A DNA stretch of 31,545 nt from Clostridium sp. UBA4108 (GTDB lineage Bacteria; Bacillota; Clostridia; Clostridiales; Clostridiaceae), in assembly GCA_002381695.1 (NCBI GenBank), contig DFXM01000013.1, positions 63,402-94,946 on the forward strand. Direction: 5' to 3'. The position numbers were made by a program, and so were the translations under genes. This document shows, in pieces, positions 18,901 to 26,216 of the stretch. Under the pieces are notes generated by a model. That model saw nothing but the letters and a program-made list of their open reading frames with translations, ran no database searches and was not told the DNA's origin. Position 1 is the first letter of the stretch. Every line of letters begins with the position of its first letter.

Positions 18901-20741
18901 TTAAAAACTCTAAAATTTATTTTGTTTCCGGAAGTGATGTTCTATTGAATTCCTCATGTTATGGAACTGAACCTGAAAAAAATTCTATACACAGCTTTAA
19001 CCACATTATCTTTGAACGTGGTAATTCAAAGCAGTTACAGCAACGTAAAAACCTTATAACTGGTGAAGTTAAAATTATCAATCTTCCACAAAGATATTCA
19101 ACCATAAGTTCAACTCAAATAAGAACTTATATAGATCAAAATAGAGATATATCTACTTTAATAGACCCACTAGTAGAAGAGTATATTTATGAGAACGGAT
19201 TTTATCAGAGGGAGCCTATGGAGAAGACCTCTTTAATACCTAGAGAAATATCCTTTGAATTCTTAGAGGATTTAGATGAAAATATTATTAATGGTTTAAT
19301 TAGTACTGAAGGTACGAATAATACTCTGGGCAAACTTCTTAACTCTCATTTAGAGAAAACCGCCCCAAAGATTGTAATAATAAGGAATAAGCTAAAGGGA
19401 GATATAATAGCTCTTTCTTCTTTTCACTGGATTCGTAGTAGCAATGTATTTAAGGAACTAGATGATGAGTTAGTATGTCACTATATTAGAAGAAATCCCA
19501 CAGGTAGATTAATTCTTATAGATGGATTTTATATAAACAGTAAATATAAAAACAAATTTATTGAACAAACTATTATAACTGAAACCTTAGCTTATGCCCT
19601 ATCGAAGGATTATGATTATACTATATTTAGATGTTTAAAAGAAGATGTTTTTAATACTTCTTTAATAGAACTATTAAAATTTCAAGGTTTTATAGAGATA
19701 CCTTCTTCTAACAAAGACTACCTTACTTTAGTAGTTAATATGAATAATCCTTGTATACTCAATCTAGATGTAGAAAATATAATGAAGGAGCCTTTTAGAA
19801 GCAATTCCAAAATTAAACAAACCATTAACGCTACTAGGAAATCACTTCAAACTGTGCTTAACTCACTATATCCAGGAGAACTTGTATTATCCTTTGATAG
19901 CCATATACTACATCAAAAGATGATTGATAAAATATGCAAAGAAAATCATGTACCTATTGAGATATATGATATAAATAAATATGGAGAATCTATGTGTGTA
20001 CCCTATGGAGATATATTAGATAGATATATAGTTCCTAATACTATAACTAAATCACTGCATACAGAGAAATATTATAGTGGAGATATAAAAAGCTTTTTTA
20101 TTGGAGAATCACCTTATTACTTATCTTTAGATAACCAAGTAAAAATGATAAAATCCTTTAATAAACCTGTTCTATTAGTAGATAACATTCTTCATAAAGG
20201 TTACAGAATTAAAGCTTTAGATCCTCTTCTTAAAAGAGAAGATATTCTAGTAAAAAAATTTATAGCTGGAATACTATCTGGTAGAGGTAAAGATTTAATG
20301 GATATGCAAGGCAGAGAAGTTGATAGTGTTTACTTTATTCCTAAGTTTAAGATATGGTTTAACGAAAATGCGCTCTATCCCTTTATAGGGGGAGATGGAG
20401 TATGGCGTGGTGTTTTTCCAAAGCGTAATTTAATTCCCTCTATTAATACCATATTACCCTATACTTATCCTACTTTTATAAGGGATACTTCTCATAAAAA
20501 TATCTATAATCTATCTAAGGTATGTTTGGAAAATTCTCTGGACATATTAAAATCTCTTGAAAATGAGTATCATAATTTATATGGACGTAATTTAACACTA
20601 GCTACCTTAGGCGAGGTACTTACAATACCAAGAAGTCCTGAAATTGGGAAAGACCTAGAATATAACTTAAATATAAATCCCTCTAGCTACATTCAAAAAG
20701 ACTTAGAACTTCTATCTAGATTAGAAAATATAATAACTTAG
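15906..20741 (+). CDS. giant fusion: HD phosphohydrolase, helical repeats, NadD-like adenylyltransferase, GNAT-like and PRTase-like domains
   Basis: A 1611-residue soluble protein. (a) HD domain, about 140-330, with H182, H216-D217 (GHDIGKYG), H258 and D279, a complete HD set. (b) About 345-880: helical segments resembling HEAT/ARM repeats. (c) Nucleotidyltransferase, about 912-1100: GTFDPFSLSH at 919-928, FVSGSDVL, ISSTQIR at 1067-1073, then VEEYIYENGFYQ, the NadD pattern; the usual HxGH reads SLSH, so the first His is Ser. (d) About 1110-1285: GNAT-like, with GRLILIDGFYIN at 1200 and LKFQGF. (e) About 1295-1530: VLLVDNILHKGYR at 1422-1434, resembling a PRPP loop of type I phosphoribosyltransferases, with Asn for the second acidic residue. 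I chose the ATG at 15906, five bases after GGAGG. In many Firmicutes separate nadD and yqeK (HD) genes are adjacent, so (a)+(c) mirrors that pair. Substrate unknown. Confidence 0.75.
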   Translation: MNIQQLKELKRKLYKKLLNSHYLKNNNISSYIIEKHINSHDFINNLEIMLRNEDYSGTRTLLMCEPLLNELSSNPPKDWLNYLYNYVLSKNFKEATTLIIEDSLKPVCELFFIIFKIICEFEKESGCSSWQCKYPLEFLKEDYINALENDEYLKFTKVFNKNYVYEMMKLNGEIYDYNTLDHICGVHYLCMFIATQLKKNSVSIDLGRVSGAAAGHDIGKYGCKGEELKRVPHLHYYYTDHWFKNHGINYIRNVAINHSTWDLELENLSLESLILIYCDFRVKNNGANMHIYSLQESFQVILAKLENLDNEKEKRYRRVYGKLKDFEDYLLSLGINISIDKNNKASKVNTPIYPLISGSEISTEMKFLAIHHNINLMHMLRDEFSLEDILEQARTEIHWKNLRQYIRVLEEYSTYFTQQQKLQTIKFLYENLSHSEDDIRRHCAELIGILIALYDEYYNKEIPKNVTLEQPSPTSYELFDKYLSLILYPSSKIIPSHRTWIGYSAKIMVDSTFSNCKKSSIKKYRDILLKYYSAHTPNNIETQLFLLETAKYIPLIDYDINIDILIDFIISMSKKRNNILRITSLEVIGKIMDNLPVDHYLRSLLIDLFRNNQIRSKNPLENLLLLKIFSSLDLSCEEKKFKYYCETDYSRIPDIFLSNLKTSTNWIRKKIQIELLLNYTLTIAPSTGLHTCIHFCNMLKVSAIESVRNKAGASILKIMPILNSTERNEVAIELLRGLEIEGQKFTEYIPRFLGESLLWLEPKELDEILDDLKLKIKTSNEDIKILILKTIGITIANYRQYENRFNENEEKYSSRTVDMLSIILNGLGNYKSKVKQAAIITLGKDIFGSTILSLTDKYKIFALAGKKILTLISDDSEESLLFLTNAASLNHIYRFIADYNFFVGELSIDTPKNIAFFPGTFDPFSLSHKNIAKTIRDMGFEVYLAVDEFSWSKKTLPNLLRKALINLSICDELHIYVYPEIFQTNIANPLDLEILKNNFKNSKIYFVSGSDVLLNSSCYGTEPEKNSIHSFNHIIFERGNSKQLQQRKNLITGEVKIINLPQRYSTISSTQIRTYIDQNRDISTLIDPLVEEYIYENGFYQREPMEKTSLIPREISFEFLEDLDENIINGLISTEGTNNTLGKLLNSHLEKTAPKIVIIRNKLKGDIIALSSFHWIRSSNVFKELDDELVCHYIRRNPTGRLILIDGFYINSKYKNKFIEQTIITETLAYALSKDYDYTIFRCLKEDVFNTSLIELLKFQGFIEIPSSNKDYLTLVVNMNNPCILNLDVENIMKEPFRSNSKIKQTINATRKSLQTVLNSLYPGELVLSFDSHILHQKMIDKICKENHVPIEIYDINKYGESMCVPYGDILDRYIVPNTITKSLHTEKYYSGDIKSFFIGESPYYLSLDNQVKMIKSFNKPVLLVDNILHKGYRIKALDPLLKREDILVKKFIAGILSGRGKDLMDMQGREVDSVYFIPKFKIWFNENALYPFIGGDGVWRGVFPKRNLIPSINTILPYTYPTFIRDTSHKNIYNLSKVCLENSLDILKSLENEYHNLYGRNLTLATLGEVLTIPRSPEIGKDLEYNLNINPSSYIQKDLELLSRLENIIT

Positions 20742-20756
20742 AAAGGAAAAAAACTA

Positions 20757-22022
20757 ATGTATTACTATTTATATAAAAATAAACTTATAATATCTAAAGC
20801 TCAATACGATAATCAAAATTTTCAAAGTGTCAATGAGGATTTTTGCAAAAGCTATGTAGATACTATCTTTATAATGAACCCTCTTAATTGTAGTGAATCA
20901 AGAAAAACCTTCGTTGTTAGTAATGAGAATCTATTATTTTTAAATGTAGAGGACTTGACCTTACTCAAGTCCCCTACTCTTACAGTTAAGGACATACCTA
21001 GCTGGCTAAAAACTGCTATAAATGAAAGAAAAGTTATTTCATTAAACACAAACTTTCCTAATTGGGAGGATGCTTTAAGCTATGTTAAGCCTACTAAGTG
21101 GAAGATTAACCTGGTTGGCCTTGGTGATGTTGGTGGTACTCTTCTTACTGGGCTAAAGCTCTTAGGTTATGAAAATATATCTTCCTTAGGCATATTTGAT
21201 TTAGATACTAATAAGATAAATAGATGGCATCTTGAGCTTTCTCAAATTCTTTCTTGTGATGGAAAAGAACATAAAATAAGTATAAATATATTAGAAGAAA
21301 AGGACCTCTTTGATTGTGACTTATTTATTTTTTCTGTATCCATAGGTGTTCCTCAAATTGGTAAAGAACATACAGATGTTAGACTAATACAATTTAAAGG
21401 AAATTCAAAGATTATATCATACTATGGTAAACTAGCTAGAGCTAAAAAATTTAAAGGTATATTTGCAGTTGTATCTGATCCTGTAGACCTACTATGCAAA
21501 TCACTATATATGGAAAGTAATAAAGATAATGATGGAATTTTAGACTTTAAAGGTCTTACACCTGAACAAATTAGAGGATATGGTTTAGGCGTTATGAATG
21601 GTCGTGCTTCCTATTATGCTTCTCTAAAAAAAGAAACTCTCCATTACTTAACTGAAGGAAGAGCCTTTGGTCCTCATGGAGAGGGATTAATTATTGCAGA
21701 TAGTGTCTATAACTATAATGTCCAAGTTTCTGATTACTTAACTGAGAAAGCTAAAAATGCAAATTTAGAAGTTAGGAGTACCGGCTTCAAGCCTTATATT
21801 GCTCCAGCTTTATCTTCTGGCACCCTTTCTCTATTAGATACTATAAGAGGTAATTGGCACTATTCTGCAACCTTCATAGGTGGAACTTTTATGGGCTGTA
21901 GAAATAGATTCATAAACGGAACTACCGAATTAGAAACACTGCCTCTTAACTCAAAGCTTTTTGATAAATTATCTCAAACATATAGTTTATTAAACAATAT
22001 GTTTAACACTGAACAATCTTAA
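20757..22022 (+). CDS. divergent lactate/malate dehydrogenase-like NAD-binding protein
   Basis: A 421-residue protein. Residues 1 to about 110 are an extension I do not recognise. A Rossmann fold follows, with the dinucleotide loop GLGDVGG at 121-127 and an acidic FDLD at 147-150, which favours NAD over NADP. The LDH/MDH layout continues with VVSDPVDLL at 238-246 (family: VVSNPVD), a GYGLGVMNGR segment where the family has GSGTxLDxxR, and GPHGEG with His307 where the family has its catalytic GEHGDS. The Arg and His are kept, but the family's catalytic Asp aligns with Met, so the chemistry may differ from a 2-hydroxyacid dehydrogenase. ATG start with AAAGGA upstream, only 14 bases after the fusion gene, so translation is probably linked. 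The substrate is unknown. Confidence 0.68.
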   Translation: MYYYLYKNKLIISKAQYDNQNFQSVNEDFCKSYVDTIFIMNPLNCSESRKTFVVSNENLLFLNVEDLTLLKSPTLTVKDIPSWLKTAINERKVISLNTNFPNWEDALSYVKPTKWKINLVGLGDVGGTLLTGLKLLGYENISSLGIFDLDTNKINRWHLELSQILSCDGKEHKISINILEEKDLFDCDLFIFSVSIGVPQIGKEHTDVRLIQFKGNSKIISYYGKLARAKKFKGIFAVVSDPVDLLCKSLYMESNKDNDGILDFKGLTPEQIRGYGLGVMNGRASYYASLKKETLHYLTEGRAFGPHGEGLIIADSVYNYNVQVSDYLTEKAKNANLEVRSTGFKPYIAPALSSGTLSLLDTIRGNWHYSATFIGGTFMGCRNRFINGTTELETLPLNSKLFDKLSQTYSLLNNMFNTEQS

Positions 22023-22060
22023 CATTTTCAATATAATACTTCTTATAAGATAACATTACT

Positions 22061-22075
22061 GGAGGTGATTTTATA
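22061..22075 (+). promoter_or_regulatory. strong Shine-Dalgarno followed by an ATA start codon
   Basis: GGAGGTGAT matches the 16S anti-Shine-Dalgarno over nine bases. Seven bases after GGAGG lies ATA in the frame of the downstream gene, with no ATG, GTG or TTG at any suitable position. The first in-frame ATG (22130) has no ribosome binding site. Confidence 0.6.
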
Positions 22076-23119
22076 GAGTATTTATATTTAATTTCTCCTA
22101 ATACAAATATAACTTCTCAACTAAAAAAAATGATTCAAGCTGCCACTAGCAGCATTCCATATATACTTATAAATGATATAAATAATATTCCTAATCTCAC
22201 CAATAAAAAACTTTTATTTATTGGTGAGATTGATGAAATTGGATATGATATTCCTCTTCTTAATTTCTTTAAGGAGATAATAAAAAGAGGTAGTAATGCA
22301 TTAATTGGCTCTGTAGGTGGAATTCTGCTCCATAGTAGCACAGATGGAGGAACTAAAAGATTTGCTCAAGATATTATATACTTAGCTAATAATTTAGGTT
22401 GTACTTTTATTGGTCATCCCCTAGTAGAAGCTATCAATAAATTAAGAAACTTTCATACTTGGCAAAAAACTTTAAAACTACCTCTTGAAAATATCTGCGC
22501 TGATATGTGCTTTAAACTATCTAATAGAATTCTAGATTATGAATTTAACTCATTAGAACATCCAAAATTTCTCGTACTTTATTCCAGCCCTCATAAATCC
22601 TCCAATACTCTAGACCTATGGCATATGATTTCAAAACATCTAGATCAAACTGAAATAAAGGAACTTCAAATTGAGAGTGGGCAGGTGCTAGACTGTAAAG
22701 GGTGCCCCTATACCCTCTGCCTTCACTATGCAAAGAAAAATACATGCTTCTATGGAGGGATTATGACAGAAGATGTGTTACCTTCTATAGAAGAAAGTAA
22801 TGTGATTGTATGGCTTTGTCCCAATTATAATGATGCCATAGCTGCAAATCTAACTGCTGTAATCAATAGATTAACAGTACTTTATAGAAAAATTAATTTT
22901 TATGATAAAACTATATTTGCTGTTATTATCTCTGGTAATTCTGGCAGTGACTCCTTATCAAAGCAATTAATAGGTGCACTGAATATAAATAAAGGTTTTA
23001 GGCTTTCTCCTTACTTCTCAATTCAAGCTATAGCTAATGATCCCGATAGTATAAAATCTATTGATAATATAGATAATTTAGTGAATTCTTTTTCTAATAA
23101 TATTATCACTAATATATAA
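22073..23119 (+). CDS. flavodoxin-like NAD(P)H-dependent oxidoreductase with N-terminal extension
   Basis: 348 residues if it begins at the ATA at 22073. The C-terminal part, from about residue 180, is a flavodoxin-like FMN reductase: the FMN phosphate loop YSSPHKSSNT, then DCKGCPYTLC with two further cysteines downstream (spacing Cx2Cx4Cx8C), then IEESNVIVWLCPNYNDAIAA, where the family has the segment leading to its PVY motif. Iron-sulfur flavoproteins have a similar but tighter cysteine cluster, so metal binding is possible but unproven. The N-terminal half begins EYLYLISPNTN and contains LLFIGEIDE and GSVGGILLHSS, suggesting a second alpha/beta domain of the same general shape. The upstream gene ends 50 bases before. 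It is the last gene of the operon, and a long hairpin follows. Partner and substrate are unknown. Confidence 0.68.
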   Translation: MEYLYLISPNTNITSQLKKMIQAATSSIPYILINDINNIPNLTNKKLLFIGEIDEIGYDIPLLNFFKEIIKRGSNALIGSVGGILLHSSTDGGTKRFAQDIIYLANNLGCTFIGHPLVEAINKLRNFHTWQKTLKLPLENICADMCFKLSNRILDYEFNSLEHPKFLVLYSSPHKSSNTLDLWHMISKHLDQTEIKELQIESGQVLDCKGCPYTLCLHYAKKNTCFYGGIMTEDVLPSIEESNVIVWLCPNYNDAIAANLTAVINRLTVLYRKINFYDKTIFAVIISGNSGSDSLSKQLIGALNINKGFRLSPYFSIQAIANDPDSIKSIDNIDNLVNSFSNNIITNI

Positions 23120-23127
23120 ACAACAAA

Positions 23128-23228
23128 ATAGTGAATTCAGGTAAATTTTATAAGTCCTTTGAATAAAATAAGAGGTATTATCCAAACCTATTTTTATCAA
23201 AGGACCTATTATTTCAAGAATTCACTAT
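23128..23228. repeat. nested 100-base inverted repeat between convergent genes
   Basis: Outer arms ATAGTGAATTC and GAATTCACTAT, middle arms GTCCTTTGA and TCAAAGGAC, and an imperfect inner pair (ATAAAATAAGAGGT with ACCTATTTTTAT) around the loop. It lies between the operon's end and the stop of the AI-2E-type gene. It could act as a two-way terminator, but there is no T-run after the outer stem. Confidence 0.6.
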
Positions 23229-23292
23229 AAAATCATATTATATTTTTATTTTACAAATATTAATATTTATAACCCTAAACCACTTTTATTTT

Positions 23293-24465
23293 TTATTCTA
23301 TTGACTTCTTTTTATAATATCTATTAATATATACACTTACTAAAGCTGCTATAGGTATCGAAAGAATCATTCCCATAGCTCCATAATATGCTCCTCCTAT
23401 GGTAAGGGCCATCAATGTCCAAACTGGAGCTAATCCTACTTTATCTCCAACAATTTTAGGTTGAACAATGTTTCCATCTATTTGTTGATATAAAATAAGT
23501 AATGCAAATCCTAATACTCCAAGCCTTACATTTGTAAAAGCGCCTAATATTAAAGCTACTAACCCACCAATGAGGGGTCCAATGTAGGGTATAACATTAG
23601 ATATACCAGCTATAACTCCTACTAGTATGGCAAAGGGATGCTTTATTAGAAGCATTAATATAGAAGATACAATACCTACTATCACTGCATCTAAAATAAC
23701 ACCTTTTATAAAACCACCAAAAACCTCATCTAAATCCTTTAAGAATCTTCTAAATCCAATTCCTATCTTCCCTGGCATAAAAGCTTTACCGAATTTATCA
23801 AAGCTCCTAAACAAATTTTCTTTATCCTTTAAAAAATAGAAAGTAAGTATAATAGCTAATACAAAATCAATAATAAATGAACTAATACTAGTTATACCGT
23901 TAGTTATCATAACCACTAAGTTTTGACTAAACACAGACATCATTGATCCCATTTTATCTACTACTGGCTTAATTGTACTATAATCAATATTTAGTGACTT
24001 AAAATACTCATTGCCATAATTAATCCAACTCATAACTACTTCTTCATATTCTGGTATATTATTTATTAGGGATTTTGCATTTTCTAAAAGCGGTGGAATT
24101 ATAAAGTTAAATATCAAAGATATTCCTAAGATTATAATTAGAAACACTAAAGTAACACTTGTTATTCTAAATATTCCATTGTATTTACTCTGATTTTCTT
24201 TCTTAAATACTCTTTGAAGTACTTTTTGCAGATAAATAACTGGTCCAAATAGTAAGTAAGCCATAATAAAAGCAGTTGTAATAGGAGTTAATATGTCCCA
24301 TAACCTAAATAAAAAGCTATTTACCATAGCTAAAAACACATTACTTCTACTAATAATTTCATAAGCTCCAAAAAGTAATACTCCTACTATAACAACCAAT
24401 ATAGCTATATTTACATATTTTCTTTCTATACCTAATTTCTTATCAATCCTGAGTTTATCCCACAT
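23293..24465 (-). CDS. AI-2E transporter family membrane protein
   Basis: A 390-residue protein with about seven to eight membrane segments, of the family that includes E. coli TqsA and YdiK and Bacillus YtvI. Seen: paired N-terminal membrane helices, a long hydrophilic central region (about 110-190), and the conserved GVIAGISNVIPYIGPLIGG followed by LYQQIDGNIVQPKIVGDKVG and a C-terminal GAMGMILSIPIAALVSV. Despite the name, most members do not carry autoinducer-2, and some act as ion antiporters, so the substrate is open. ATG start, with AGGAAGGAA six bases upstream. It stands alone, convergent with the large operon; the germination gene upstream is separated by a terminator. Confidence 0.9.
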   Translation of the reverse strand: MWDKLRIDKKLGIERKYVNIAILVVIVGVLLFGAYEIISRSNVFLAMVNSFLFRLWDILTPITTAFIMAYLLFGPVIYLQKVLQRVFKKENQSKYNGIFRITSVTLVFLIIILGISLIFNFIIPPLLENAKSLINNIPEYEEVVMSWINYGNEYFKSLNIDYSTIKPVVDKMGSMMSVFSQNLVVMITNGITSISSFIIDFVLAIILTFYFLKDKENLFRSFDKFGKAFMPGKIGIGFRRFLKDLDEVFGGFIKGVILDAVIVGIVSSILMLLIKHPFAILVGVIAGISNVIPYIGPLIGGLVALILGAFTNVRLGVLGFALLILYQQIDGNIVQPKIVGDKVGLAPVWTLMALTIGGAYYGAMGMILSIPIAALVSVYINRYYKKKSIE

Positions 24466-24586
24466 AAAAAATTCCTTCCTATACGTATATTTATATATCT
24501 ACGTATAATTATGACTAATTTCACCATATAATCAATATGTTTTTATTATAATGCCATACATATTTACAAAAAGTTAATTAAAACAA

Positions 24587-24627
24587 AATAAATTAAAGAG
24601 GAATAAACTACTCCTCTTTAATTTATT
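24587..24627 (-). terminator. Rho-independent terminator of the germination gene
   Basis: A perfect 16-bp stem, AATAAATTAAAGAGGA with its complement, and a 9-base loop; on the minus strand TTTTGTTTT follows. It overlaps the stop codon of the gerA-family gene. Confidence 0.88.
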
Positions 24628-26047
24628 TTACTCTTTTTCCTTGCTTTAACTCACTTCTCCAAAGTACGGCCTTTAAATCTTTCCAGTTAAAGGGTATTAA
24701 TGGATATAAATATGCATCTCCAGTTAAAGTCTTGTTAAATGCTACTAAAAGTATAATTACAATTAAACCACCAAAATATCCAATAAAATTTAACCACCAT
24801 GTAGTTAATAGTAAAAAAATTCTGCAAAATTTCATTGCATATCCTAGTTCTATATTAGGCTGAGCGAAACTTCCTACGGCTATAAATGCCATATACAGAA
24901 TAGTCTCTGGCACAAACCATCCTACCTGTACAGCATAATCACCTAAAACTAATCCTCCTATAACGCCTAAGGAGGTACCTAATGAGCCAGGCGTACTTAA
25001 GGATGCCATCTTTAATCCATCGATGGCTAGCTCTAATGCAAGAAACTGAAGAACTAAAGGAATCTTATTCATATCCTTTACCCCAATAAAGGATAACCAT
25101 TGGGGAAGCATATCTTGATTTTGTACTAATAAAATCCAAGTAGGTGTTAATATTAAAGTTAATAATAATACAAAATTTCTAGATATCCTAAGATAATTCC
25201 CTGTTACTGGAGGATAGTAAAACTCCTCCGCTTCTTGTAAAAAATCAAAAATTGAGGTCGGAAGCATAATTACACTTGGGCTATTATCAACTATAATGGC
25301 TAATTTTCCTTCTAGAATATGAGCTGCTGCTACATCTGGCCGCTCTGTATATTTAACCTTTGGAAATGGATTATAATATTTATAGTTGGTTAACGCTTCT
25401 ATTAAACTCTGTTGATTCATAGATAATGACTCAACTTTTAATGAAGATAATTTATCTTTCACTTCATTAAGTAGCTTTGAATCTGCTACTCCATCAATAT
25501 ATCCTAAAACCACATCAGCCTTTGACCTCTTCCCTATAGAATATATTTCAAAAGTAAGCTTAGGATCTCTTATCCTTCTTCTTATAAGTGCTGTATTGAA
25601 TACTACAGTTTCCACGAAGCCATCTTTAGACCCTCTAGTTACTTTTTCCTTATCAGGTTCTGCTGTGGTTCTAGCTGGATATGTTCTTAAATCTAGTATA
25701 AAGGCCTCCTCAAAACCATCAATTAATAATACTGTCGGTCCTGATAATAGCATTGTGATAATCTTTTCAATACTATTAGTAGTATCTACTTCCACGTAAG
25801 GAATGGTAGAATCAGCAAACTCCTTAGAAGTGGTCATACTATCAACTTGTTCCTTTGAAAGTTTAAAAAATGCATCTAATATTCTTTCCATTACATCATC
25901 TTTAATGAATCCATCTATGAATATTATGCATGCATTTCTTTCCCCTATGATTATATCTCTTTTAATTAAATCAAAACTCTTTTCTATGTTTACTCTACTC
26001 TTTATCTCCTCTAAATTCTTTTTTATATCTTTAGTTAGTACGTTCAT
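24623..26047 (-). CDS. GerA-family spore germination protein (A subunit)
   Basis: A 474-residue protein of the GerA/GerKA/YndD group, the A subunit of germinant receptors in the spore inner membrane. Seen: a hydrophilic N-terminal domain (about 1-285) with GERNACIIFIDGFIKDDVMER and the family's VLLIDG, RAPAEPD-like PARTTAEPDKEKVTRGSKDG and TERPDVAAAHILEGK segments, then four or five membrane segments (about 290-470). The start chosen is the ATG at 26047, eight bases after AGGAAG; a GTG three codons upstream would sit only three bases from it. No gerB- or gerC-type gene is adjacent, and a terminator follows directly, so it is a lone A subunit. A sporulation promoter is expected by family, but I could not identify one confidently. 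Confidence 0.9.
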   Translation of the reverse strand: MNVLTKDIKKNLEEIKSRVNIEKSFDLIKRDIIIGERNACIIFIDGFIKDDVMERILDAFFKLSKEQVDSMTTSKEFADSTIPYVEVDTTNSIEKIITMLLSGPTVLLIDGFEEAFILDLRTYPARTTAEPDKEKVTRGSKDGFVETVVFNTALIRRRIRDPKLTFEIYSIGKRSKADVVLGYIDGVADSKLLNEVKDKLSSLKVESLSMNQQSLIEALTNYKYYNPFPKVKYTERPDVAAAHILEGKLAIIVDNSPSVIMLPTSIFDFLQEAEEFYYPPVTGNYLRISRNFVLLLTLILTPTWILLVQNQDMLPQWLSFIGVKDMNKIPLVLQFLALELAIDGLKMASLSTPGSLGTSLGVIGGLVLGDYAVQVGWFVPETILYMAFIAVGSFAQPNIELGYAMKFCRIFLLLTTWWLNFIGYFGGLIVIILLVAFNKTLTGDAYLYPLIPFNWKDLKAVLWRSELKQGKRVK

Positions 26048-26216
26048 AACACTCACTTCCTATTTGAAATTTATTTATATTTGTATTTACTGACATTAGT
26101 ATTTACTAAAACTCTATTTTATATCACCGAAATTCTTTGCCTTAATATACTTATAATATAAAGTTATTTATTTTTAAGTTTCTTATCCTTTGATAAGTTT
26201 ATAAGAGGTGATTTTA

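Noticed and set aside
25803..26093. Open plus-strand frame overlapping the start of the germination gene
   Set aside because: It is antisense to clear GerA-family coding sequence and has no family resemblance or good ribosome binding site.
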